The notes: generated from the sequence alone by a model not told the origin. A stretch of DNA of 64,000 bases from JAVMKJ01 sp031732855 (GCA_031732855.1 JAVMKJ010000068.1:1-64000), one strand, 5' to 3'; shown: positions 52,401 through 60,559, numbered from the stretch's first letter. Program-made: numbers and translations.

Positions 52401-53158
52401 TTCTCGGGCGTCAGCCAGCTCAGGTGGAACGCGTCCTTGAGCCCCTGCGAGGCCGCCTTTGGGTCCGGGTAGTCCGCCGGGGCCACCGTCGGCAGAATCG
52501 CCGCCAGACGGCTTCGCACCGTCGAGGTGTCGTCGCGCCCGGCCGCGCTTCGCCACGGAACGCCGAATTGCTTCTCAAATTCGGCCTCGAGCTTCGCCAG
52601 GAGGCCTCGACGTTCGAAACCGCGCTCGAGCGCCGCCACGTAGAGATTTTCAGAGTAGCCGATGAACCGATAAAACTCGGACAGGATGATCTCGCCGGCG
52701 GACTCCGGCCTGCCATAGGGTTGGCGGCTCTTGATTTCGAAAAAGACGGCGTGCGTTTCGGTATTCAGCTTGATCTCGCCGAGACGCAGCCGAATGTCCC
52801 GCGCGCGCGGCGTGTCGGACAGGTGCTTGATGAAGGCGTCGATGCAGCGCTCGGCGCCGTCGGCATCGAGCGGCGTGTTCTGGAGGAGATGGCCGAGGAC
52901 CTTGGCGAAATGCGACTTACCCGAGCCGAAGAAGCCCGACACCCACATGCCCATGATGTCGCGCACCAGACCGCCCCGGCGCAGCGTTTCGCTGATCTGG
53001 GCGAAGGTGTCGAAGATCCGCTTGAGTTCGTCCTCGATTTTGTCAGTGACGACATACTCACGCATCTCGGTGGCGAGCGCGATTCGATCGAAGACCTTGA
53101 CGACGCCCTCGACCTTGACGGCGATGTCCCGCTTGATGGTGTCCCTAACCGTGATCAT
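49427..53158 (-). CDS. brxC: BrxC (P-loop ATPase of type 1 BREX)
   Basis: 1243 residues, the usual size for BrxC. Walker A is GFFGSGKS at 75-82; the region LVFVIDEMGTFIGDSTDRI supplies a Walker B-like segment, followed by KVWLIVTSQQDLEKVV. The protein is large and multidomain with long coiled parts. It is needed for BREX methylation and phage exclusion. The ATG at 53158 has GGAGG 4 bases upstream. Confidence 0.93.
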   Translation of the reverse strand: MITVRDTIKRDIAVKVEGVVKVFDRIALATEMREYVVTDKIEDELKRIFDTFAQISETLRRGGLVRDIMGMWVSGFFGSGKSHFAKVLGHLLQNTPLDADGAERCIDAFIKHLSDTPRARDIRLRLGEIKLNTETHAVFFEIKSRQPYGRPESAGEIILSEFYRFIGYSENLYVAALERGFERRGLLAKLEAEFEKQFGVPWRSAAGRDDTSTVRSRLAAILPTVAPADYPDPKAASQGLKDAFHLSWLTPEKIADELVAWVDARKATGGKAVHLVFVIDEMGTFIGDSTDRISELNSLAEMIGNKGKGKVWLIVTSQQDLEKVVDRTNFQPALVGRLNARFELKPHLISDEINKVVSERILKKRPAREGLLRDLYRQHEGPIAQLADLKASRHLGTVNERAFIDAYPLLPHQIRLAQDIFEALSGFRISGGVRSMISVVMETLQKVADEAVGVIVGFDQIFDAVENDLLSQEYLGASGVRAIHESDERVPNAPIQPARVLKILWLLQRVTWAPRVPETIAKLLVRDLVTDVPALREEVEKTLAALQEAGYVARDEATGEWKFLNERERSIEQAIQDMVRPGGPRSISLAAVRRTAQQMCKEDLVTRKKLANFAVTYGVTKTPFAYGVRMDGEAVDTGPELEVHLISPLAPARSTEIEEVRRRNQAAGVKGRTVWWVAAAPEMLEARLKRYEALVKVTGDKRFVEDASTDTQDALSEKRKERDELRGALARDIERAFLSGTLFQGGQEIELEGGSDLKGPVMRALAAVIPNVYPRFAIADKSFDFARQIKALLNPATANLHAVAPELDLFDTQGSLQRDSALVGQVLEVLHDIEDEGGESVGAAILDARDAKGFKGFCRAPFGWPDELVRLVLAACFRAGAIYLERQSGAGPAPIYDYAGSDDDFAKVNTFKKVVLRVAETSLSVEQIKQASKALIELGVNGVAESGNAIAGAVRELGAALKTGLDEAKLRAQQGLPIPDAVLGAESTLTEPITALDPTVCVMSFLKVAARWKALGAGLKALRAFLDANRRQEFEWSRKLDELAANHPLPESHPGASVLNQAREDMAAILAAREVIGRWSDYREAFEKAFGAYRDAYVEAHEQARARAEATVAAIRNGAAYREAPADLRDDVVDSVFGPGQVCHYAPLALSSIAGLLEAAGRRSLTSLAQALIALPGYRTQVESELRDLVAPPPPPDEPVYEWRPTDLMGRRFKTEREVDEALGAIGDEFKTRIRKGFTVVVK

Positions 53159-53234
53159 TCAGCCTCCGGATTTCACCATCAAGGCACCACCAAGCCTTCA
53201 TTCTCCTTTGCGCCTTTGGGTCGTGATGGTTCAT
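53145..53234 (-). CDS. Short ORF between brxB and brxC
   Basis: 29 codons, MNHHDPKAQRRMKAWWCLDG to a stop at 53145, overlapping brxB by ATGA and brxC by 14 bases. Its first codons resemble those of the ORF at 49293 (ATGAACCA.CA..GCGCCAA-type sequence). Probably a coupling or remnant ORF; a real product is uncertain. Confidence 0.35.
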   Translation of the reverse strand: MNHHDPKAQRRMKAWWCLDGEIRRLNDHG

Positions 53235-53779
53235 CTCCCGTCCTGCCAGAAGAGCTTGACCGCGAGGTAGTTGCCCCCGTCGGGCTGGTTCATGAAGTGC
53301 AGCTTGCCGCCACGCTCCTCGCCAGGAAACGCCAGGGCGATTCGCGCGGGGAGGTCGCGCAGGCCCCGAAGAACCTCCCCGAAGCGGACCAGCGGGTACA
53401 GCGCGACCGTGCCATGGATAATCACGTTTCCGCCCGGGTGCTGTGCCGCCAATTCTTCCAATCTCGCGTGCAGCGAGGCTTCCACACGCCGGGAGAGGCC
53501 CTGAAGCATCCACCGGTAGTCGTCGAACTCTTCCTCCCGCAGGGATTCGACCGCGTCCTTGCTGAGTCCGCGAAACATGAAACCGATCAGGTCCAGTGGA
53601 TCAAACCCCGTGCCCTGTGCCTCGAACGCGGGGAAGCAGTTATCGACAAGCTGTTCGCGGAAATCGAGTTCCCTTTCCGGCGGGTAGACCAGGAGGATCG
53701 AGTGGTCGGTCTTGACCCCGCGCTCGGGGCGCACCGGCTCCTTCATGAGCTTGAGCAGGGTTTCGAACATCGGTTGCAT
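53231..53779 (-). CDS. brxB: BrxB (DUF1788) BREX protein
   Basis: 182 residues with the DUF1788 pattern (SILLVYPPERELDFREQLVD, DFRLLQGLSRRVE-like, GNVIIHGTVALYPLVRFGEV, KLHFMNQPDGGNYLAVKLF). Small partner protein present in nearly all type 1 BREX loci; may bind PglZ. Start overlaps brxA stop as TGATG. Confidence 0.92.
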   Translation of the reverse strand: MQPMFETLLKLMKEPVRPERGVKTDHSILLVYPPERELDFREQLVDNCFPAFEAQGTGFDPLDLIGFMFRGLSKDAVESLREEEFDDYRWMLQGLSRRVEASLHARLEELAAQHPGGNVIIHGTVALYPLVRFGEVLRGLRDLPARIALAFPGEERGGKLHFMNQPDGGNYLAVKLFWQDGR

Positions 53780-54582
53780 CAGGCGGCCTCCAAGAGGTCG
53801 AGTTCGACGATGTCCCCCTGCATGCGGAAGCGCAGCGCGCCCAGGCGATTCAACGCGCCGAGCGCATCCACGACCTCAGTCGGGTCCACCCCCAGCAACC
53901 GGAAGATCGGCGCCCGCACCAGGACGAGGGGCGGCGTTCCGACCCTGCGCAGCGCGCGGACCAGGAGGCGGACCGGCGAGCCATACAGCGCCGGACGCAC
54001 CGTGACCTTGCGGACGGCGCCCTTCGCCAGGCCGAAGTCCCGGATGCTGGCGCAGTACTTCTGCGCGACGGCCGTGGCGGTCTCCTCCGACCATCGACCA
54101 ACCTCCGGGTGCTGGCGGACGGCTCGCCCAAGAAAGGCCCGTACATCCTCAACGCGCAGTTCCGCCGGCGCGCGCCGCAGCAGCGGGAACAGCCACTCGA
54201 CGCCGAGATCAGCGACTAGCCGGTCATTGAGCGCGAAGAGGACGTAGGTCGTGAGGGTCCGTTCGGGCTCCGACTCGCTGCGGCGCCATTCGGCCCAGAA
54301 CGCCGCGAACAGCGGATCGGCCACGTCCAGACGATACCGGGCGTGGAGTTCCTCCCAAAGCTTCTTCCGCGCCGCCGCCGATCCGCGGGCCAGGCAGTTC
54401 TCAGCGACCACGAGCGAGCGATACTCATCGGAAGCCAAGGCTCGTTCTCGCCCGTCGAGCAGGAGCCGCAGTTCCGTATAGAGAGCCGAACGCGCCGACA
54501 GGCGGGACGAGTACGGCGCTTCCGGCATCAAGCCAGGGAACCGCAAGGCGGGTTCGTGGTTGATGCGAGCAGCCCTCACCAC
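53779..54582 (-). CDS. brxA: BrxA (DUF1819) BREX protein
   Basis: 267 residues matching DUF1819: helical DNA-binding-like fold with SDEYRSLVVAENCLARGSAA and a C-terminal half containing LEVEWLFPLLRRAPAELRVE-like and AQKYCASIRDFGLAKG segments. BrxA binds DNA and lies first in the canonical type 1 order brxA-brxB-brxC-pglX-pglZ-brxL. GTG start with AAGGAG inside the end of the preceding HTH gene. Confidence 0.9.
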   Translation of the reverse strand: MVRAARINHEPALRFPGLMPEAPYSSRLSARSALYTELRLLLDGRERALASDEYRSLVVAENCLARGSAAARKKLWEELHARYRLDVADPLFAAFWAEWRRSESEPERTLTTYVLFALNDRLVADLGVEWLFPLLRRAPAELRVEDVRAFLGRAVRQHPEVGRWSEETATAVAQKYCASIRDFGLAKGAVRKVTVRPALYGSPVRLLVRALRRVGTPPLVLVRAPIFRLLGVDPTEVVDALGALNRLGALRFRMQGDIVELDLLEAA

Positions 54583-54585
54583 GGC

Positions 54586-54804
54586 CTACTCCTTCTCCGG
54601 GGTCAGACTATCGTCTTCAGCGGCTCTATCGGCGGCCCCGCCGGCGTTGACCCACTCGTCCACTTCGGAGAGCTTGAACTTCCACAGGCGGCCGACTCTT
54701 CTCGCCGGAAGCTTCTTAGTCTCGATCCAGCGGTAAACCGAGTCCTTCGCGACACCGAGATGCTTCGCGATATCCTCCACGGAGGCCCAGGGTTCAACGG
54801 TCAC
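54586..54804 (-). CDS. MerR/excisionase-type HTH regulator at the head of BREX
   Basis: 72 residues from GTG 54804, chosen because GAGGAG lies 7 bases upstream. The helix-turn-helix covers most of it (ASVEDIAKHLGVAKDSVYRW, then PARRVGRLWKFKLSEVDEW), as in excisionase/AlpA-like proteins. It precedes brxA by 3 bases, so it is in the BREX operon and may control it. Confidence 0.8.
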   Translation of the reverse strand: MTVEPWASVEDIAKHLGVAKDSVYRWIETKKLPARRVGRLWKFKLSEVDEWVNAGGAADRAAEDDSLTPEKE

Positions 54805-55119
54805 GTCCGGCTCCTCGGAAACAGGGCTACTCGATCGTGGAGTCACCGCCACTAAAGATAGCTGCAAGCCGAGCAAACGGTATCACGGCCATGAGGATCC
54901 TTCAACAGCGGACAAGAGTCGGCCGGATCGGACGGGATCGGGCAAAAAAGCATAGCCGCATCCAAGAATCCGTCTCGTCTCGCCCCCTGCTCTGTCCTGG
55001 CCGCTTTTCGGCCGCCGGATTATTTGGCCAGGCTCCGCGGGGCGCGGCTATACTCTCCACAGTATCTGCTGCAAGAGCCGCCGTCATGGTGTACTCGCCC
55101 GACGAACCCTGGCCACTCG
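54805..55119. other. Divergent intergenic region upstream of the BREX operon
   Basis: No gene supported. The BREX promoter should lie here on the minus strand. On the plus strand TATACT (about 55047-55052), with TTGGCC 19 bases before, is a weak candidate promoter for the membrane protein gene. Confidence 0.35.
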
Positions 55120-55497
55120 ATGAACGCACGACTCCGTCCTGGGTCTGCCGCTGATCGCGCCGACGCCCCCTGGAAAGACCTGATTACCGACGCCATTCGT
55201 TATTGGGAGCCGATGCGGCTGGTTTACAACGGCGTGCTGGCCGTCCTCGTGCTCGTGTGGGCCTGGCCGGTTCTGCCGAGCCGTTGGAGCGGAGAATGGC
55301 AGCCCGCCCTCGCCGTGCTGTTCGTCCTGGCTGTTGCCGCCAATGTCGCTTACTGCGCCGCCTATCCGGTCGATGTATTCCTGCAATGTTCGGAGTTTCG
55401 CGCGACCTGGCAACGCTACCGGTGGGTGCTGTTTGTGGCTGGGCTGCTGACAGCGGCGGCGTTGACCTGGCTGGTGCTCGCCGTCCTGCTTGGGTGA
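55120..55497 (+). CDS. Hypothetical membrane protein
   Basis: 125 residues with three hydrophobic segments (VLAVLVLVWAWPVLP, ALAVLFVLAVAANVAYCAAY, VLFVAGLLTAAALTWLVLAV). Family unknown. It precedes the EamA transporter on the same strand but with about 75 bases between. Confidence 0.6.
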   Translation: MNARLRPGSAADRADAPWKDLITDAIRYWEPMRLVYNGVLAVLVLVWAWPVLPSRWSGEWQPALAVLFVLAVAANVAYCAAYPVDVFLQCSEFRATWQRYRWVLFVAGLLTAAALTWLVLAVLLG

Positions 55498-55572
55498 GGT
55501 TGCGGCCTGCGGCCCTCACACCCACCGCACCCGGTAGAGCCCGAGTGCGCTGCTCTCCTCCAGACTGGCGGC

Positions 55573-56661
55573 GTGATCATGGAAACCCGTAAAGACCTCG
55601 ACGGACGGGCCATCGGCCTGATGCTGATCCTCTGCCAGATTTGGGGCTTCCAGCAGGTCGTCCTCAAGGCCACCGCCCTGGAGATGGACCCACTTCTGCA
55701 AATCGCCCTGCGCTCGGGCGTGGCGGCCCTGCTGGTGGGCGGGCTCGTGCTCTGGCGCGGGCCACGGATCGCCATCGAGGCGGGGACATGGTGTCCCGGC
55801 CTGCTGGCCGGGGTGCTGTTTGCGGTCGAATTCTTGTTGGTGGGAGAAGGGTTGCGCCATACCACCGCCTCCCACCTGGTGGTTTTCCTCTACACCGCCC
55901 CCATTTTCGTCGCCCTCGGTCTGCATTGGCTGCGGCCGGCGGAACGGTTGGGGGCGCTCCGGTGGCTGGGGATTCTCCTGGCGTTCGCGGGGATCGTGGT
56001 GACTTTTTGGGGGCGCAGCCCGGAAGTGGCTAGCGGGAACCCCACGGCCATGTTGTGGGGCGATGGCCTGGCGCTGCTGGCGGGAATGGCCTGGGCCGCC
56101 ACGACGCTGGTGGTGCGCTGCTCCCGGCTGGCCCGGGTCTCGGCCACCGAGACCCTGCTCTATCAACTGGTGGTCGGCTTTGCCCTGCTGCTGGCGGCCG
56201 CCGTCGCCTTGGGCCAGACCGGCATTCGGCCCACGCCGCTGCTGTGGGGCAGCCTGCTGTTTCAGTCGCTGGTGGTCTCATTCGCCAGCTATCTGGCCTG
56301 GTTTTGGCTGCTGCGACATTACTGGGCGTCCCGCCTGGGGGTCTTTTCCTTTCTGACGCCGCTGTTCGGGATCGCCTTCGGGGTGTGGCTACTCAATGAA
56401 CCGTTGGAGCCGAGTTTTCTGGTCGGCGCTCTGCTGGTCCTGGCGGGCGTCGTGCTGGTCAGCGGCGATGATGGCTGGCACGCCTTGCGCGGTTGGCTCG
56501 TCCGGCCCGGCGACAACGCCCGCGCGGCCGCGTCGCGCGGCGATGCGCCGAACGCGGGTTATCCGGTAGCAGCCACCGACTGCCGCTCCAGCAGGACCCA
56601 TCCTCGCGCGGCGAGCCCGCGCCGCGCCGCGGGGAGAAACCGGCGGCCGTCTTCGGAATAG
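55573..56661 (+). CDS. EamA/DMT-family transporter
   Basis: About 360 residues with ten hydrophobic segments in two EamA repeats (GLMLILCQIWGFQQVVLKAT; SLLFQSLVVSFASYLAWFW). Exporters of small metabolites belong here; substrate not predictable. Start GTG 55573 or ATG 55579. The final 50 residues are polar and overlap, in antisense, the end of the GNAT gene by about 100 bases. Confidence 0.85.
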   Translation: MIMETRKDLDGRAIGLMLILCQIWGFQQVVLKATALEMDPLLQIALRSGVAALLVGGLVLWRGPRIAIEAGTWCPGLLAGVLFAVEFLLVGEGLRHTTASHLVVFLYTAPIFVALGLHWLRPAERLGALRWLGILLAFAGIVVTFWGRSPEVASGNPTAMLWGDGLALLAGMAWAATTLVVRCSRLARVSATETLLYQLVVGFALLLAAAVALGQTGIRPTPLLWGSLLFQSLVVSFASYLAWFWLLRHYWASRLGVFSFLTPLFGIAFGVWLLNEPLEPSFLVGALLVLAGVVLVSGDDGWHALRGWLVRPGDNARAAASRGDAPNAGYPVAATDCRSSRTHPRAASPRRAAGRNRRPSSE

Positions 56662-57122
56662 ATCCGGCAGTAGACGGTAGGCCGGGGAGGGTCGTGCGCC
56701 AGGAAGTGGTCCAGGGACGCCTGCAGGCTGGCCAGGGCCAGCCCTCGCCGCCGGTGGGGCGCCCGCAAGGCGGTCCCCGCTAGGTAGCCGCACTCGGCCG
56801 AACGGGTCGGGCTCTGACGCAGCGCGGCCCACAGTTCCGCCTCGGTGAGTTCGGCGCAGAGGAACCGTTGCATCAAAACCCGTGAGGTCGAGAGGATCAG
56901 CGCGCTGCCGATCACGGCGCCCCAATAGTGGATCGGGTTCCAGTAGGCCGGCACGGTGTCGAGCAGCCACGCCACGGTGGCGTCATTGACCGGCCTTTGA
57001 GCGGGATCGCAGGCGCTCTGGAAACAGGCTTCGGCGATGGCCGCCGCCTGACGGGCATCGGCGTGGCGGCAGGCGGACGCCTCGACCGATTCGAGGGTAT
57101 AGCCGTCCGGGAGAGGGCTCAT
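56559..57122 (-). CDS. GNAT-family acetyltransferase
   Basis: 187 residues. The acetyl-CoA-binding signature is present as LRAPHRRRGLALASLQASLD (RxxGxA form) near residue 125-140. Likely substrate unknown; last gene of the hypothetical-cupin-amidohydrolase-GNAT group, 13 bases after the amidohydrolase. Confidence 0.75.
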   Translation of the reverse strand: MSPLPDGYTLESVEASACRHADARQAAAIAEACFQSACDPAQRPVNDATVAWLLDTVPAYWNPIHYWGAVIGSALILSTSRVLMQRFLCAELTEAELWAALRQSPTRSAECGYLAGTALRAPHRRRGLALASLQASLDHFLAHDPPRPTVYCRIYSEDGRRFLPAARRGLAARGWVLLERQSVAATG

Positions 57123-57135
57123 GCCCAGCGCCTCC

Positions 57136-57996
57136 TCACAGCCGAAACAGCGCGCGGGCGTTGTCGGTCCGGACCGCCCGCCACGCGGGATCGTCCAGCA
57201 ACGGGGCGAGAAACGCCCGGTATGCCGCCATCGGGGCGAGCGGCCAGTCGCTGCCGTACAGGAACCGGTCCGGCCGTTCGGCGTACTCCAGCGCCTCGCG
57301 CAGCCGCTCGACCGTCCGCTGCAACCGGCCCCGCGCGGCCAGCGCCGCGAAGGCGGCGGTGTCCCCGACGAAAATCCCGGACAGATCGGCCCAGACGTTG
57401 GCGTTCTTGTAGATCACCTCGGCGGCGTCCAGGAACCAGGGGCAACCGCAATGGGCGATGACGAAATTCGTGTCGGGAGAGTCCACCGCGACCTCATCGA
57501 TCAGCAGGGGATGGGCGTACTTGAGCTTGGCCGACGCCGCGTAGGTGTCGCCGCTGTGGAAGATGACCGGGATTTGATAGCGGGCGGCCAGGCAATAGTA
57601 CGGCGCATAGCCCGGACTGGCCGGGCCGTGATGCAGGTAGCCCAGATAAGCCTTGAGGCCCTTGATCCGGCCTTGCCGTAGTTGGTGCTCGATCCGATCC
57701 AGATGTTCCGGATCGCTGCGGCGCGGATCGGCCACGCCGATGGCGTGCAGGCCCGGCACCTGATCGGCGATCCGCCGCGTCGCCGCCACCCCGAGTGGAT
57801 CGTCGGGATCGTCGGACAGCACGCCCATCGCCAGGGCCTGCGCCGTCCCGCTCGCCGCCATTTCTGCCCGCACTGCGGCGGCCACCGTCGCCACGGTGCC
57901 GTCCAGCACGGCGGGGAAGGCGTGCTGCCCCGGCAGACCGGGTGGCACGACGTGCACATGGGCGTCGATGAGCATGTCGTCAGGGTTGAGCATCAT
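57136..57996 (-). CDS. Amidohydrolase-family (metal-dependent hydrolase)
   Basis: 286 residues from the ATG at 57996 (AGGA upstream). Starts with the metal-binding IDAHVHVVPPG (HxH); later conserved parts include KAYLGYLH, FHSGDT, NFVIAHCGCPW and the terminal YGSDWPLAP aspartate. This matches the amidohydrolase_2 family (decarboxylases and lactonases). It overlaps the cupin gene by 17 bases; the two may act on one small substrate. Confidence 0.85.
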   Translation of the reverse strand: MMLNPDDMLIDAHVHVVPPGLPGQHAFPAVLDGTVATVAAAVRAEMAASGTAQALAMGVLSDDPDDPLGVAATRRIADQVPGLHAIGVADPRRSDPEHLDRIEHQLRQGRIKGLKAYLGYLHHGPASPGYAPYYCLAARYQIPVIFHSGDTYAASAKLKYAHPLLIDEVAVDSPDTNFVIAHCGCPWFLDAAEVIYKNANVWADLSGIFVGDTAAFAALAARGRLQRTVERLREALEYAERPDRFLYGSDWPLAPMAAYRAFLAPLLDDPAWRAVRTDNARALFRL

Positions 57997-58387
57997 GGTC
58001 CTGCTCCGGCCAGCCATGGGGTTCGAGGTCTTGATAAATCGTCCGGGTGAAGCGCGGCGTGCACAGGGCGAGAAAGATCAGGTCGGCCTCCCCGGTGTTG
58101 GTGATGCGCTGGCGAATTCCAGGAGGGATCAGCACCACCGCGCCCGGCCCGACGGCTTCGGGCAGCAAGTCACCCACCTCGACGCGCCCCCGGCCTTCCA
58201 GGATCAGGTACCGTTCGGTCACGCCCCGCAGGCGATGCCAGCGGGTGGTCACGCCCGGTTCCACGCGGGCGCGAGCGACCGACACGGCCGTATCGGCAGT
58301 TGAATTCCACCACTCGGTGATGAAGCAGCCTTCCGCGAAGAAATACTCGGTCGCCGTCGGGTGTTGAATCTGCGGAACGAGGATCAT
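57980..58387 (-). CDS. Cupin-domain protein
   Basis: 135 residues with a conserved cupin core (TRWHRLRGVTERYLILEGRG, GDLLPEAVGPGAVVLIPPGI, RQRITNTGEADLIFLALC). Likely a small metal-binding beta-barrel. Overlaps both neighbours by 4 and 17 bases, so translation is coupled. Confidence 0.85.
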   Translation of the reverse strand: MILVPQIQHPTATEYFFAEGCFITEWWNSTADTAVSVARARVEPGVTTRWHRLRGVTERYLILEGRGRVEVGDLLPEAVGPGAVVLIPPGIRQRITNTGEADLIFLALCTPRFTRTIYQDLEPHGWPEQDHDAQP

Positions 58388-58638
58388 GACACGCGCCTGT
58401 CTCGCTCAAACGGGCCCGTTGCCGAGCCATGCTCGAATTTGACCCCCAGCCTCCCGGCGAGCACCAGGAGATCGGCAGGCTCCGCCATCGGTTGTTGCAC
58501 CAGGGCCTGCAATCCCGCCCGGGCCTGCCGGCGCCATTCCTCTTCCAAGCGCGCGGCGGCGGCCCGTTCGCCCAGCAGGATCAACAGCAAGGGTTCGTCC
58601 ACAGCAGCGCTGGCTAGCCGATCATCGTGCATCAACAT
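58384..58638 (-). CDS. Hypothetical small protein ahead of cupin
   Basis: 84 residues from ATG 58638 (GGAAGAGG upstream), mostly helical (LLLILLGERAAAARLEEEWR). ATGA overlap with the cupin gene. Not recognised. Confidence 0.5.
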   Translation of the reverse strand: MLMHDDRLASAAVDEPLLLILLGERAAAARLEEEWRRQARAGLQALVQQPMAEPADLLVLAGRLGVKFEHGSATGPFERDRRVS

Positions 58639-58663
58639 CGAACCTCTTCCGCCTCCATCGAAC

Positions 58664-59764
58664 TCAACCCGCATCCCCAGGCGCCAACGGCGTCGCCGAC
58701 AAGGCGACCACGATCACGCTGAGGTCGCTGAGGCGCGCCAGATAGACATAGCCGACCTCGGGCAGATGCACCACCCACAGCGCCGACCCCGTGGCCACGC
58801 CGGGCACGGTCGCCGTCGTGGACCGGGGCGTGAGACCCAGCGACAGGAAGGATTGCCGCGGCGCGATAAAACCGATCCGCAGCGCCTGGACGAATCGCTG
58901 GTAGGGCGTCAGGGGATTGTTCCGGCGGAGGTCATCCAGCAACTGACGCTGCACGTCGCCGAGAATCGTATTGAATACCCGGCAGGCCGCGCCGACCAGG
59001 TCGTTGAGGTCCAACGAGGCGATGGCATCGATCAGTTTTTTGATCTCCTCCAGGGTCTGGGCCGGATCGAATCCCAGCAAATCCCGAATATCGAAGGTGA
59101 TCAGGCTGACGGTGCATGCCCCGCCGTAGCCGTCGCGTTGCGGGTTCTTGACGGCGATGAGCGGGTCGGTATCCGGATAATCCATCTGGCGGTTGACGAT
59201 GCCGCGGGTGGCCTGACTGCCCGCCACCGCCGCCTCCTTGAGCAGCACGTCGATATTGGGATCGCAGGCTTCGGTGGCGGCGTTGAACGCATAGCCGCCG
59301 TTGATATAGTCATACGGCGCGGGATTGGTAAAGATCGCCTCACCGGTGGCCGGATCGTAGCTCAGTTGACCGCCGGCCTCGATGGCATCCAGCGTGACCT
59401 GATTGACGCACAGCGTGGCGTCGATGCGGATCGGCGCTTCCGGCGGACATGCCGCGATGGGGTCGGGCGAGACGCCAATCACCGGTTCCTCGGCGCGAAC
59501 GGACCGGCCGTCCAGAGGGTCTGCGGCCTGGCTGGCCGCCAGCGGTCTGACCGAACCGGCAGTGGCGGCGGTGGACGCCCACGGCGAGGCTGGGGGAACG
59601 GGTATCGCGGGCGAGGTCTCCAGCGGGGACTGAACCGGACTGCTCCCCACCCCACTGCCGAGCGGTGGCGCCGCAGCGGTTGGGAGTATCCACCCAAACC
59701 CACCCCCGAACACGACGCCGGTCAAAACCCAGGCGACGAACGAGGGATGCTTGATGGAAATCAT
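58664..59764 (-). CDS. Exported protein of unknown function
   Basis: 366 residues with a signal peptide (VAWVLTGVVFGGGFGWILP) and a proline/serine-rich segment up to about 75. The folded part has four or five cysteines (ACPPEAPIRIDATLCVNQVT; EACDPNID; GACTVSLI; GAACRVF), consistent with a periplasmic, disulfide-bonded protein. The AT-rich box about 50 bases upstream links it to the transfer regulon. Possible pilus or mating-pore component; not identified. Confidence 0.6.
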   Translation of the reverse strand: MISIKHPSFVAWVLTGVVFGGGFGWILPTAAAPPLGSGVGSSPVQSPLETSPAIPVPPASPWASTAATAGSVRPLAASQAADPLDGRSVRAEEPVIGVSPDPIAACPPEAPIRIDATLCVNQVTLDAIEAGGQLSYDPATGEAIFTNPAPYDYINGGYAFNAATEACDPNIDVLLKEAAVAGSQATRGIVNRQMDYPDTDPLIAVKNPQRDGYGGACTVSLITFDIRDLLGFDPAQTLEEIKKLIDAIASLDLNDLVGAACRVFNTILGDVQRQLLDDLRRNNPLTPYQRFVQALRIGFIAPRQSFLSLGLTPRSTTATVPGVATGSALWVVHLPEVGYVYLARLSDLSVIVVALSATPLAPGDAG

Positions 59765-59815
59765 GCGCGGAGGGCTCGGTTCCGGTCAGAAATTGAGGGG
59801 CGCGATCACATGATC

Positions 59816-59860
59816 ATTATTATTGCTTTTCTATAAATATTAAACAATTTTAATTGTCAA
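59816..59860 (-). promoter_or_regulatory. AT-rich promoter box for the exported-protein gene
   Basis: Plus-strand ATTATTGCTTTTCTATAAAT then TTAAACAATTTTAATTG; read toward the minus-strand gene it ends AGAAAAGCAATAAT. Best match to the box at 26262 in opposite orientation. Confidence 0.5.
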
Positions 59861-59902
59861 CCCTCCTCGGCTTGGCCTCCCGATGGCGAGTGGGTTCGCC
59901 GC

Positions 59903-60559
59903 TCAGGTCTTGCGCCGGGCGCGGTGGGGTTTCGGCGGCGTGGCCGGATTCTCAGGCGGTTCCGCCGGCGGGGGAACGGCTTTCTCGCGCCAGGAGTTCC
60001 GCTCCCAGAGGTCGATGTCGCGTTGCGCGGCTTCCAGTTCGACCCGCTCCAACCAGCGGCGCAATCCGGCCGCGCCGTGGGCGCGCAGCACGGCGTCGAA
60101 TACCAGCATCAGCCGGCGGGTTTTCTGGCGGGCGTTGCCGCGCGGCGCGCCGGGCGCCAGCCAGCGAAAGCCGCTGGTGCCCTCGCGGCCGAGCAGCAGA
60201 CTGAACGCTTTCTTGGCGGACAGCCGCCGCCGTCCGGGGAGTTCGAGCGTGTCCGCCAGTTCCTGAAAGGTGGCGTACACCGCCTCGACCTCGGGATACA
60301 CCGGCAGGTAACTCTGGGCCGGGAAAGTCAGGATCGACCACACCAGCAGGGCCAGGGCAGGATCGTCCAGCGGCTCGTCGGGTCGCTCGGTGGTCAGTTC
60401 GCGCCAGCGCGGCGGCGAAATGCCGAGCGCAGCGGTCAGTTCGGTCAGGTCGAGGCCCAGCCACTGCTGCAACAACAGCAGGTCCCGCCCCACGATCGGG
60501 CGGTCGCCGAGATCGAGGACCAGCGGCGGGTAGTGCTTGGGGGAGGAATCGGGATTCAC
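59903..60559 (-). CDS. HTH-type protein, paralogue of the 16.6 kb protein
   Basis: 218 residues. Shares the N-terminal helix-turn-helix-like segment (RPIVGRDLLLLQQWLGLDLT, LGISPPRWREL) and the LLGREGTSGFRW segment with the protein at 16589-17104, but has a longer, basic proline-rich tail. GTG start. It is divergent from the 60676 gene across an AT-rich box. Probably a plasmid regulator. Confidence 0.6.
   Translation of the reverse strand: MNPDSSPKHYPPLVLDLGDRPIVGRDLLLLQQWLGLDLTELTAALGISPPRWRELTTERPDEPLDDPALALLVWSILTFPAQSYLPVYPEVEAVYATFQELADTLELPGRRRLSAKKAFSLLLGREGTSGFRWLAPGAPRGNARQKTRRLMLVFDAVLRAHGAAGLRRWLERVELEAAQRDIDLWERNSWREKAVPPPAEPPENPATPPKPHRARRKT

Noticed and set aside
51227..54247. 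1006-residue plus-strand open frame opposite brxC-brxA
   Set aside because: GC-rich shadow of the real minus-strand genes, without ribosome site or domain signals.
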